Source of the DNA: a virus
IMG/VR virus record: IMGVR_UViG_3300034012_003312
Location: 1 to 49,307 of that record
Direction: 5' to 3' (one strand)
DNA: 49,307 bases
This document shows positions 15,009 to 21,896 of this stretch, piece after piece. The position numbers were made by a program, and so were the translations under genes. A model generated the notes under the pieces. That model did not search any database. It had not been told where the DNA came from and was given only the letters and a program-made list of their open reading frames with translations. Numbering within the stretch: position 1 is the stretch's first letter; the number at the start of each line of letters is the position of its first letter.

Positions 15009-16222
15009 CACGCCGCCGCCATCGCCGCGCGCTCGGCCAGCTCTTCGGCGCGCGCGTTCAGCACGTCGGTGATCGCGGTGACCTCGGCCTTCGTGGCGAT
15101 GCGGCGCCCTTCGACCGCAGCGGTGAGTTCCGTGTGCAGCTTCGTCAGCTCGTCCGTGGTCTTCGCCGCCTTCGCCCGCGCGAGCAGCGCAGACGCCGCG
15201 GTGGGCGCCCCGAGAGCCGCGGCGCGCGCGTCGGCCGCGCTCTTCACGCCGCTGCGCAGCGCCTCCGGGAGCGCCACGATCGCGGCCGCGTGGGCTTTGC
15301 GCGCGGCGTTCAGGGCCGCGGCGTCGGCGGCGCCGTCGAAGGCCGCGAGGGCCGCGGCCGACTGCTCCCACTGCGCGGGCGTCGCGGTGACGGTGCGGGC
15401 CCGCGCGAGCGTCGCCTCCACGTCCCCCAGGTCGACACCCGCGGCGCGGCGGGCGGCGACGGCCGCGTCGAGCGGCGCCGCGGCGGTCCCGCGAGCGTCG
15501 CAGGCGAGGATCGCGGCGACGACGGTGCGCGACGACAGGGCGACGGCGATGCGGTCGCACGCGGTCTGCACGGCGGGGGAGAGCTTCGGGGCGGGCGCAG
15601 GGGTGGTGGTGTTCGCGGGCGCGCTGGCGTCGCGGTCGGGCACGCGGGCCGCGGCGCGCTCCTGCGCGTGGCGCACGGCCGTCCGCTCGTCGGCGGCGAG
15701 GTCCGCCCACGCCTTCGCGGCGACCTTGCGGGCTTCGTCGTAGCTCGCGGCGTCGGTGACGCGGTCCCACGCGGCGATCACCTCCTGCACCTCGAACGAC
15801 CACCCCACCGCGCGGCTGTCCTTGTCCTTGTCGTAGAGGGCGAGGCCGAAGCTCGCCCCCCACGTCCGCGCGCAGCGCTTCAGCCCGTCCGTGAAGGCGC
15901 CCTTGATGGCGGTCTCCATCGAGTCGGGGCTCTTTGTCGCCGCCAGCCCCACGCCGATGTCGGCGCGCGTCACGCCGCCCGCCTTCAGCGTCGTCGGCAC
16001 GTGGACGACGGGGCGGTCGCCGTCGAGGATCGAGAGCGCCCCGTAGGACAGCTCCCACCCTTCGAAGCCAAACACCTCGTTCAGCCGCGTCACGATGTAG
16101 TGGCCGTCGACGTACCCGATCGATGAGCCGTCCCGGTCCTTCTTCCCCGGGAGCGTCTTCACTGCCTCGCGGGGGAGATCCTGCGCGAGCTTGGCCCGCT
16201 GCTGTTCGTTGAGTCGTTCCAT
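15008..16222 (-). CDS. Rad52-family single-strand annealing protein
   Basis: 404 residues. ATG 16222 has GGAGG at ideal distance, whereas ATG 16231 would abut it. Residues about 30-140 carry the Rad52/Rad22 core: SSIGYVDGHYIVTRLNEVFG, EGWELSYG, TLKAGGVTRADIGVG, then ETAIKGAFTDGLKRCARTWG and FGLALYDKD. The remainder is an Ala-rich helical extension, longer than in minimal phage Rad52 proteins. It would anneal complementary single strands produced by the adjacent exonuclease during replication, circularisation or recombination with related prophages. Confidence 0.88.
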   Translation of the reverse strand: MERLNEQQRAKLAQDLPREAVKTLPGKKDRDGSSIGYVDGHYIVTRLNEVFGFEGWELSYGALSILDGDRPVVHVPTTLKAGGVTRADIGVGLAATKSPDSMETAIKGAFTDGLKRCARTWGASFGLALYDKDKDSRAVGWSFEVQEVIAAWDRVTDAASYDEARKVAAKAWADLAADERTAVRHAQERAAARVPDRDASAPANTTTPAPAPKLSPAVQTACDRIAVALSSRTVVAAILACDARGTAAAPLDAAVAARRAAGVDLGDVEATLARARTVTATPAQWEQSAAALAAFDGAADAAALNAARKAHAAAIVALPEALRSGVKSAADARAAALGAPTAASALLARAKAAKTTDELTKLHTELTAAVEGRRIATKAEVTAITDVLNARAEELAERAAMAAA

Positions 16223-16345
16223 CGTCGTCATCCTCCGTGGTCGTTGTCTGTCGTCGTTGCAGCGCCCGAGGGGGCGGCGGGTGAGGCACGGGGGGACGAT
16301 GCCGCGCGGGAAGATCTGCGCGCCCCGCCAGCCCCTCCGACGCTG

Positions 16346-16579
16346 CTACGTGTCGGCCCCAACTGCGGCAGCGATCTGCGCCAGCGCCTCCGCGCGCGTC
16401 GCGGCATGCGCGACGAGGCAGAGCTCGCCACCGTCGCGCGTCGCGGTGACTTCGATCCGCTGGCGACGGCGGCGCGGCTCCGTGCCGCGGATCGACACCT
16501 CGGGGTAGGTGTGCTGGAGCCGCTCGATGATGCGCGCGGCGACGGCGCTGTCCGCGTGATTGAGCACCACGACAGGCAT
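16346..16579 (-). CDS. Small hypothetical protein
   Basis: 77 residues, ATG overlapping the upstream stop (TGATG). It begins MPVVVLNHADSAVAARIIERL, with a beta-alpha start, followed by strands and a final helix (RAEALAQIAAAVGADT). It is a compact alpha/beta protein with no diagnostic motif. The 123 bp between this gene's stop and the Rad52-like start hold no gene that I can support. Confidence 0.55.
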   Translation of the reverse strand: MPVVVLNHADSAVAARIIERLQHTYPEVSIRGTEPRRRRQRIEVTATRDGGELCLVAHAATRAEALAQIAAAVGADT

Positions 16580-16887
16580 CACGCAGCCCTCCGCGCAGGC
16601 GCCCCGAAGTCCTCGGCGGCGCGGCACACGAAGCACCGGAGGTCGGTGGTCGACGTGACCGCCCAGCCTGCGGCGAGCGCCGCTGCCACCGCGTCGAACG
16701 CCGCGCGGGCGTCGCGCTCATCGGCGCGCTCCACGACGGGGTTCGCCTCGCCCCACTGCCGCACGCTGAAGTCGTCCTGCATCAGGCACTGGCCGCACTG
16801 GAGCCGCACGCGCAGCGTGAGCCACGCGGCGCCGACGACCACCGACGACGGCACGCGCGCGGTGACGTTCACCTCGGGGCGGATCAC
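16579..16887 (-). CDS. Small Cys-containing hypothetical protein
   Basis: 102 residues, GTG start overlapping the upstream stop by four bases. LQCGQCLMQDDFSVRQWGEANP and LRCFVCRAAED give two CxxC pairs, enough for one zinc ribbon. Like several neighbours it may bind nucleic acid or protein. It is the second gene after the leftward promoter. Confidence 0.55.
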   Translation of the reverse strand: MIRPEVNVTARVPSSVVVGAAWLTLRVRLQCGQCLMQDDFSVRQWGEANPVVERADERDARAAFDAVAAALAAGWAVTSTTDLRCFVCRAAEDFGAPARRAA

Positions 16888-17234
16888 GCGTCGCCCCGCG
16901 GGCCGATCGACCACACCAGCCGCCCGCCGACGACCTCACCGACGCCCAGCGCGGCGCCGTCGTGCGTCCCGGCGCAGCGGCCCATCCACTCGGGCAGGTC
17001 CGCCCACTCGGCGTCGGGGTCCGCGTCCTGGTGCTCGACCGCGTCGTCGCGGCGCTCGTCGCAGAACGCGAGCCACTCCGCGTCGCAGCCGATCGCGTCG
17101 AGCACGGGCGGCGGGGCGATGGCCGGACGGGTGCCGGGCGCAGGGCACTCGACGCCGGGCTGCACGGGCGTCACGCGGGGAGAGCGCGGGCGGCGGGCGG
17201 GCGGCGGCGGGAGGATGAGGGCGAAGTCGGTCAC
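16884..17234 (-). CDS. First gene of the leftward early operon, hypothetical
   Basis: 116 residues, GTG start with GGAG five bases upstream. A Pro/Arg-rich N-terminus (LPPPPARRPRSPRV) is followed by an acidic, Trp-containing domain (WLAFCDERRDDAVEHQDADP, WADLPEWMG). It lies 48 bases downstream of the -10 of the leftward promoter, as lambda N does behind pL, but shows no N-like sequence. Confidence 0.6.
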   Translation of the reverse strand: MTDFALILPPPPARRPRSPRVTPVQPGVECPAPGTRPAIAPPPVLDAIGCDAEWLAFCDERRDDAVEHQDADPDAEWADLPEWMGRCAGTHDGAALGVGEVVGGRLVWSIGPRGDA

Positions 17235-17281
17235 GTGAGCTCCGACCGGCGCGGCGTGGAGTGCCGTGCGGGTCGAGAGCT

Positions 17282-17311
17282 ACTATGGACACCGTTCCGG
17301 CACCGTGTCAA
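17282..17311 (-). promoter_or_regulatory. Leftward early promoter (pL-like)
   Basis: On the minus strand TTGACA (17311-17306) is followed after 18 bases by CATAGT (17287-17282). It would drive the 17234-to-7543 operon. The -35 is embedded in the operator repeat at 17300-17323, so repressor binding would occlude it. Confidence 0.65.
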
Positions 17312-17323
17312 CAGGCACGGTGC
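17289..17323. promoter_or_regulatory. Left operator region (OL-like)
   Basis: GCACCGTG (17300-17307) and CACGGTGC (17316-17323) are perfect 8-bp inverted repeats with an 8-bp spacer. A third half-site, ACACCGT, lies at 17289-17295. The same half-site recurs at 18068-18101, on the other side of the repressor gene. Confidence 0.65.
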
Positions 17324-17332
17324 TTTCTCGCG

Positions 17333-18037
17333 TCACTTTTTCATCGGCACGGGTTCCGGCGGGCGGACGGAGGGCGTCCCTCGGGGCGGTGTTCGAACCG
17401 GGGTGGCGGGCGGCGCGCCGCCGATCGCGGCGAGCGCCGCGGTTGCCTCGGCGTTCATCTCGTCGTCCTTCGCCGTGCTCGCCCACGTCAGCGTGGCCAC
17501 CGTCACGGGGCGCCCCATCCGACGCAGCCGGGCCGCACCGCGCAGCCACGCACGCGCGGCTTCGTCGAGGTGAGGGAGGTCGGCGATCTGCGCGGCGCCC
17601 GAGCGGAGGAGCGCGCGCACCGCGTCCAGATCCGCCAGTTCGTAGGACCCCTGACGGAAGGCCGTCGCGATGGCCCGGTCGAAGCCTGCGGCGGAGGTCC
17701 CGACGAACGACGGCACCTCGGGCTCGGGGGTGTCGCGCGCCTCGCGTTCGACGCGGGACTCCATCAGGTCGTCGAGCGAGAGCTGCCCGGAGAGGTAGGC
17801 GTCGAAGTCGCCCAGGGAGAGCCCGAAGGCCCGCGCGAGCTTGCCGCGCGACTCGACCCCCTGGAGCTTGTTCGCCCCGCTCTCGATCTTGCTCATCACG
17901 GTGCGGTCGGGGCCTCCGCGGTCGGCGAGATCCTGGGACAGCTTGAGGCGCAGGCGCAGGGCCCGCGCCCGGCCTCCGGGGGTGGTTTCGTCCATGTGCC
18001 AAGTGTCACGGCACGTCGTTTCAAGCGCAAGATGCAC
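17333..18037 (-). CDS. cI-type repressor (XRE-family HTH)
   Basis: 234 residues. GTG 18037 has GGAGGAGAACC immediately upstream, while the in-frame ATG at 17995 has no ribosome-binding site, so the longer form is preferred. An XRE-type helix-turn-helix lies at about residues 24-75 (ALRLRLKLSQDLADRGGPD, TVMSKIESGANKLQG). The C-terminal part is helical and lacks an obvious LexA/cI autoprotease Ser-Lys pair. The gene is flanked by two similar operator arrays (17289-17323 and 18068-18101) and is divergent from a Cro-like gene. That is the layout of a lambda-type immunity region. It would hold both early promoters off in the lysogen. Confidence 0.8.
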   Translation of the reverse strand: MHLALETTCRDTWHMDETTPGGRARALRLRLKLSQDLADRGGPDRTVMSKIESGANKLQGVESRGKLARAFGLSLGDFDAYLSGQLSLDDLMESRVEREARDTPEPEVPSFVGTSAAGFDRAIATAFRQGSYELADLDAVRALLRSGAAQIADLPHLDEAARAWLRGAARLRRMGRPVTVATLTWASTAKDDEMNAEATAALAAIGGAPPATPVRTPPRGTPSVRPPEPVPMKK

Positions 18038-18067
18038 GGTTCTCCTCCATCGGGCGGGTTCCTGTAA

Positions 18068-18101
18068 GCACGGTGCTTGACACGGTGCCTGTCGGCACGG
18101 T
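18068..18101. promoter_or_regulatory. Right operator region (OR-like)
   Basis: Three copies of the half-site occur: GCACGGTGC (18068-18076), CACGGTGCC (18081-18089) and GGCACGGT (18094-18101). They cover the -35 and spacer of the rightward promoter and repeat the sequence of the left operator. This is the region between the repressor and Cro-like starts. Confidence 0.65.
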
Positions 18102-18106
18102 AGTAC
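18077..18106 (+). promoter_or_regulatory. Rightward early promoter (pR-like)
   Basis: TTGACA at 18077-18082 is followed by CGGTGCC, exactly as in the leftward promoter. A weak -10 lies in GGTAGTAC (18099-18106). It is placed to transcribe the Cro-like gene at 18114, whose leader would be very short. Confidence 0.5.
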
Positions 18107-18113
18107 GTGAGCC

Positions 18114-18446
18114 ATGGACGAGAACGTTACCGACGACGTCGAAGAATCGGCGGCGCGATGGCTGGGAGCGGTGCTCCTGGAGCGGCACATCCGCGCGACG
18201 CACCGGACCGTGCCCGCGTTCTGTGAGGCGACCGGGCTGGAGCGGACCTACGTGTCGCGCCTCATCGACGGCGACCGCGGCGACCGGATGCCCGTCACGA
18301 TGGCATCGAAGATCGAAGAGGCAACCGGTGGGGCTGTCCCCATGGCGGCGTGGGCGCGGCGCGCTCGTCCCTCCGACGACCTCGCCGCCGCCAACGCCAC
18401 GCCCGCCCCTGCGGACGTCGCCGAGCGCCCCACGGTGGCCGCGTGA
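18114..18446 (+). CDS. Cro-like HTH regulator
   Basis: 110 residues. Residues about 30-62 (HRTVPAFCEATGLERTYVSRLIDGDRG) form a helix-turn-helix, followed by ASKIEEATGG, as in XRE/Cro proteins. The C-terminus is an Ala/Pro-rich tail. It is divergent from the repressor gene across a 76-bp operator region and begins the rightward operon. It probably represses cI transcription after induction. The next gene overlaps it by GTGA. Confidence 0.75.
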   Translation: MDENVTDDVEESAARWLGAVLLERHIRATHRTVPAFCEATGLERTYVSRLIDGDRGDRMPVTMASKIEEATGGAVPMAAWARRARPSDDLAAANATPAPADVAERPTVAA

Positions 18447-18622
18447 TCCGCCGCGTGTCCCTCGCGAAGTGCGTGGCCTCCTCCTCGCGTCGCGTGCAGG
18501 TGGTGCTGCATCTCGACGTGGAGCCCGGCGCCGCGGCCCAGCTCGCCGACGCCCTGCGCGTGGACCTGCCTGCGGCGATCCTGCGCGGCTTCGCTGACCT
18601 CGCGCAGCGGAGCGGCCGATGA
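18443..18622 (+). CDS. Small hypothetical protein
   Basis: 59 residues, GTG overlapping the Cro-like stop and ATGA overlap with the next gene. The N-terminal strand RRVQVVLHLDVEPGAAAQL and a C-terminal helix suggest a compact fold. No motif is recognised. Support comes from operon overlaps on both sides. Confidence 0.5.
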   Translation: MIRRVSLAKCVASSSRRVQVVLHLDVEPGAAAQLADALRVDLPAAILRGFADLAQRSGR

Positions 18623-18867
18623 GCGCGCCCGAGTCCCCCTACCGCCGCCCGGCCCAACTGCGGCGCCCTGCGCTGGACTTCGTCGGCGCCCTCTGCGCGT
18701 TCCTCTGCCTCGCGGCGATCGTCGGCGGCGTGGGCCTCGCGTTCGTGGGCTGCGACGAGGCTGCGCACGGCGGCGGTGACGCTGCCGTCGCTCTTGCGCT
18801 CGTCGGCGAGGCGCTTCTGCTCGCGGGCACCGGGTGCTCCGTTCTGCTCGCGCGGGGTGCCCGATGA
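18619..18867 (+). CDS. Small two-helix membrane protein
   Basis: 82 residues. Two hydrophobic segments are visible: residues about 20-45 (FVGALCAFLCLAAIVGGVGLAFVG) and 56-80 (VALALVGEALLLAGTGCSVLLA). As an early-expressed small membrane protein it could act in exclusion or host takeover, but nothing specific supports that. ATGA overlaps join it to both neighbours. Confidence 0.6.
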   Translation: MSAPESPYRRPAQLRRPALDFVGALCAFLCLAAIVGGVGLAFVGCDEAAHGGGDAAVALALVGEALLLAGTGCSVLLARGAR

Positions 18868-19121
18868 CGCCCGGCACGCCCGTCGTCGCTCTCCCGCCGC
18901 TGACGCGGTTGGCCCTCGCCACGCTGCGCCGCCTCGCTATCGAGGTCGCGGCGCGCGCGCCCGACGATGACGCCCGCGCCCGTGTCGCCCGCCTGATGCG
19001 TCAGGCGGAGGAGCTCGTCTGCCACGCGCACGTCGCGGCGGGGCTCGTCCCCTCGGAGCCGCTCGGCGTGCTCACCGAGGACGGTTCCATCCGTCCGCTG
19101 GAGGCGCGCGATGTCGCGTAA
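18864..19121 (+). CDS. Hypothetical helical protein
   Basis: 85 residues, ATG overlapping the upstream TGA. It is helical and Ala/Arg-rich (TLRRLAIEVAARAPDDDARA, RLMRQAEELVCHAHVAAGL). It overlaps the next gene by 11 bp. No domain is recognised. Confidence 0.55.
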   Translation: MTPGTPVVALPPLTRLALATLRRLAIEVAARAPDDDARARVARLMRQAEELVCHAHVAAGLVPSEPLGVLTEDGSIRPLEARDVA

Positions 19122-19281
19122 GGCGCCTGTCATCGCCACTGCGATCGCGCGCATTTGCGTCGACTGCGGACGCGTGGCCCTTGACGTGCGCGTCGAGCGC
19201 GACGGGTACGTGCGGTGCTTCGAAGGCGTCGGATGCCGCGGCCGGTCGTACCGCGCCCGGCAGATCCTGGGGGCTGCGTGA
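19111..19281 (+). CDS. Zinc-ribbon miniprotein
   Basis: 56 residues, GGAGG eight bases before the ATG. CVDCG and a later RCFEGVGCRG give four Cys in a Cx2C...Cx6C arrangement, likely binding one zinc. The ends are basic. It overlaps the upstream gene by 11 bp and the next by GTGA. It is probably a DNA- or protein-binding accessory factor of the replication operon. Confidence 0.6.
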   Translation: MSRKAPVIATAIARICVDCGRVALDVRVERDGYVRCFEGVGCRGRSYRARQILGAA

Positions 19282-19604
19282 CCCTGCGCTTCGCCGCGCC
19301 CGCGCTCCCCGACGACCCGCTGCCCGCCGCGGTGGTTGCAGCGCCCGCGCTCACCGTCGCCGAGGCCGCGGAGCGGTACTACCAGCGGCACCTCGCGGCG
19401 GCGCGGATGCTCCAGCGCAACCCGCCCGGTCGCCCCGTCGACTCGCGGGACGCCGCGGCGCACGTCGCCGCCGACGCCCGGTGCGCGGAGATCCCCGCGG
19501 CGATGATCCCCGAGGCGTGGGAGGCGTTCCGCGCGCGGCATGACTGCCGGGTGCTCGAGCAGTGCCCGCTCGGTCCCAACCCCCGCGGAGGCGCACGCAA
19601 GTGA
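19278..19604 (+). CDS. Hypothetical protein preceding the helicase
   Basis: 108 residues, GTG start overlapping the upstream TGA. It has a helical domain with conserved-looking aromatics (ERYYQRHLAAARMLQRNPPG) and WEAFRARHDCRVLEQCPLG. It overlaps the helicase start by GTGA, so translation is coupled. Function unknown. Confidence 0.55.
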   Translation: MTLRFAAPALPDDPLPAAVVAAPALTVAEAAERYYQRHLAAARMLQRNPPGRPVDSRDAAAHVAADARCAEIPAAMIPEAWEAFRARHDCRVLEQCPLGPNPRGGARK

Positions 19605-21265
19605 GCGCGCCGTCCGGCATCGCGCAACAGCTCCTCTTCGGGCTCGCGGAACCCGCGCCCCCGTCGGAGCCGATCCGCCTGCGCCCGTACCAGGTGGAGG
19701 GCGACGCAGCCGTGCAGGCCGCGCGCGCCGAAGACCCGCGCGCGCGGGTGCTGGCCGTCGCGCCGACCGGCGCGGGCAAAACGACGCTGTTCGGGCATTG
19801 GGTGCTGGCCGAGGTCGCGCGGGGCGGGCGGGCGCTGGTGATCGCGCACCGCACCGAGCTCATCGCCCAGGCCCGCGCGCGCCTCATCGCGCAGGGGCTC
19901 CCCGCAAGCGACGTCGGCGTGGTGATGGGCGACGGGCGGATGGTGGTCGACGGCCGCGTGGTGCAGTGCGCCCGGCCGCTGGCGCCCGTGCAGGTGTGTT
20001 CGATCGACACGCTCCGCCGCCGTCAGCTCCCGCGCGGCGTGACGATGGTGGTGATCGACGAGGCGCACCGCTCCCTGTCGAAGAGCTACCGCGACGTGGT
20101 GAGCTCGTACCCCGACGCCTTCGTGGTGGGGGTCACCGCGACCCCGTACAGGGGCGACGGGCGGGGCCTCGGCGACGTGTACCAGCGGCTGGTGGTGGTG
20201 ACCTCGCCGCGCGCGCTCATGGCCGAGGGCTTCCTGTCGGAGCCGCGGGTGTTCTCGCACCCGCACCGCGCCGACGTCTCGAAGGTGAAGACCGTCGCGG
20301 GGGACTACGACCAGGAGAAGCTCGCCGAGGAGTGCGACAAGGCCGAGCTCCTCGGGAGCATCGTCGAGCACTGGCAGAAGCACCTGAGCGGCGTGCGCAC
20401 CGTGGCCTTCGCGGTGAACGTGAAGCACTCCATGCACATCGCGCAGATGTTCCGCGACGCTGGCATCGCGGCGGAGCACCTCGACGGCGAGACGCCCGCC
20501 GACCAGCGCGCCGCGATCCTGCGCCGCATCGACCGCGGCGAAACGCTGGTGGTGAGCAACGTGGGCTGCCTGACTGAGGGCTGGGATCAGCCGGCGGTTA
20601 AGGGCGCCATCCTCGCGCGCCCGACGAAGAGCCGCGCCCTCTACGTGCAGTGCGCCGGCCGCGTGCTCCGCCCCTGGCAGTCGGCGACGCCGATCATCCT
20701 CGACCACGCGGGCTGCGTGCTGGAGCACGATCTCCCCCACGCTGACGTGGAGCTCACCCTCGATGGGAAGAGGCGCAAGGCGAAGAGCGCCATCGCGGTC
20801 AAGGACTGCCCGAAGTGCTTCGGGATGGTCCCCAGCAACGCGAAGGTGTGCCCCTACTGCTCGCACCCGTTCGTCGCCGCGGACTCGTCGCAGGGCCGCG
20901 AGCTCGTCGAGCGCGACGGCGAGCTCGTCGAGGTGCGCCCGGAGGTGCTGGCCGAGGAGGAGCGCCAGCGCGCGCGGAAGCGCCTCGCCGGGGTGACGTG
21001 GGCGCTGGCCTGCGAGCAGGCGGCGGCGGGCTGCGGCGACCGCGAGGAGTGCGCCCGCGAGCTCAACGGCTGGCTGCGGCGGCGCTACGGGAAGCGGGAG
21101 TACATGCCCGTCGCGGCGCTGCGCGAGGCGTACGCCGAGGTGGAGACGATGCTCGACGAGGAGCGCGCGCGCCGAGCGATGCTCGCGCCCGCGGTCGCCA
21201 CGGCCCCCACGGTGCCGCGGCTGGTGTTCGCGGCGCCCGCCGTGGAGGAGCTCGCCGCATGGTGA
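19601..21265 (+). CDS. SF2 DEAD/DEAH-box helicase with zinc ribbon
   Basis: 554 residues, GTG start. Motif I is VAPTGAGKTT (about 53-62), motif II VVIDEAHRS, motif III VGVTATPYRG and motif VI VQCAGRVLRP, with a SNVGCLTEGWDQP segment before it. This is the RadD/type III restriction-like SF2 pattern. After the helicase core comes a zinc ribbon (CPKCFGMVPSNAKVCPYC) and a helical C-terminal region with KREYMPVAAL. It would unwind or translocate on DNA during phage replication. A VRR-NUC nuclease gene overlaps its end, a common phage pairing. Confidence 0.9.
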   Translation: MSAPSGIAQQLLFGLAEPAPPSEPIRLRPYQVEGDAAVQAARAEDPRARVLAVAPTGAGKTTLFGHWVLAEVARGGRALVIAHRTELIAQARARLIAQGLPASDVGVVMGDGRMVVDGRVVQCARPLAPVQVCSIDTLRRRQLPRGVTMVVIDEAHRSLSKSYRDVVSSYPDAFVVGVTATPYRGDGRGLGDVYQRLVVVTSPRALMAEGFLSEPRVFSHPHRADVSKVKTVAGDYDQEKLAEECDKAELLGSIVEHWQKHLSGVRTVAFAVNVKHSMHIAQMFRDAGIAAEHLDGETPADQRAAILRRIDRGETLVVSNVGCLTEGWDQPAVKGAILARPTKSRALYVQCAGRVLRPWQSATPIILDHAGCVLEHDLPHADVELTLDGKRRKAKSAIAVKDCPKCFGMVPSNAKVCPYCSHPFVAADSSQGRELVERDGELVEVRPEVLAEEERQRARKRLAGVTWALACEQAAAGCGDREECARELNGWLRRRYGKREYMPVAALREAYAEVETMLDEERARRAMLAPAVATAPTVPRLVFAAPAVEELAAW

Positions 21266-21660
21266 TCCCGCCCGACCTCGACGCGACGCTCCCCGAGCGC
21301 GCCGCCAGCGAGCAGGAGTGGATGAGCGCCATCCTGCTGGTGGTGCCGCGGGTACTGCGCGTGAGGCTGTTCCGCCAGGTGCCCGGCGGCCACACGATGC
21401 GACGCGGGGGCTTCATGCGCGGCGCGCCCGTCGGTGCTGCCGACCTCACGGGCTGGTGCCGCGGGTCGGGCCGTCGCATCGAGCTGGAGGCGAAGTACGG
21501 CGCGGGCCGCACGACGCCCGACCAGGAGCGCTGGCTCGCCACCGCCTCCGACGAGGGATGCATCGCGCTGCTCGCGCGGTACGAGCCCTCGGAGACGCTG
21601 CGCGCGAACCTCGACCGCATCATCGACGCGCTCCGGGCGCAGATCGGCGGCGCGTCGTGA
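21259..21660 (+). CDS. VRR-NUC domain nuclease
   Basis: 133 residues, GGAGGAG eight bases before the ATG. The VRR-NUC pattern is visible: RQVPGG, RGGFMRGAPVGAADLTGWCRG, then RIELEAKYGAGRTTPDQERWL with the E-x-K catalytic core. Stand-alone VRR-NUC proteins in phages are structure-specific or Holliday-junction-type nucleases that work with SF2 helicases. Here the gene overlaps the helicase end by 7 bp, supporting a functional pair. Confidence 0.8.
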   Translation: MVIPPDLDATLPERAASEQEWMSAILLVVPRVLRVRLFRQVPGGHTMRRGGFMRGAPVGAADLTGWCRGSGRRIELEAKYGAGRTTPDQERWLATASDEGCIALLARYEPSETLRANLDRIIDALRAQIGGAS

Positions 21661-21896
21661 GGTACCGCGTCGCCACCCCGGTGCTGGTGCCTGCGTCGGC
21701 GTATGTCGACGTCGAGGCCGACTCCCCCGCCGACGCCCTCGTCGCCGCGGAGGGGCTGTCCTCGTCCGCGTGGCGGGTGAGCGAGTCGAGCTTCGGCACG
21801 CGCCCGACGGACCTGGACATCACCATCGACGACGAGACCCAGGTGTGGCCCGTCGACGGCTACGGCAACGCCCTCCCGGACGGAGGCGCGTCGTGA
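21657..21896 (+). CDS. Small hypothetical protein
   Basis: 79 residues, GTG overlapping the upstream TGA. It starts with a beta-rich stretch (VRYRVATPVLVPASAYVDVEA), continues with a helix (SPADALVAAEGL) and ends in an acidic segment (TDLDITIDDETQVWPVDGYG). The pattern resembles the small protein at 13531-13800 (beta start, 'DAEEAA' helix, acidic end), suggesting a shared small fold. Function unknown. Confidence 0.55.
   Translation: MRYRVATPVLVPASAYVDVEADSPADALVAAEGLSSSAWRVSESSFGTRPTDLDITIDDETQVWPVDGYGNALPDGGAS

Noticed and set aside
14298-15743. Long plus-strand frame opposite the nuclease and Rad52-like genes
   Set aside because: It is rich in Arg, Gly, His and Val in the pattern expected from the complement of GC-rich coding DNA. 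The minus strand encodes recognisable domains.
18021-18050. Short frame from ATG 18050 (MEENRASCA) as a leader peptide of the repressor
   Set aside because: The ATG lies within the ribosome-binding site of the repressor and the frame is only nine residues. Nothing supports separate translation.
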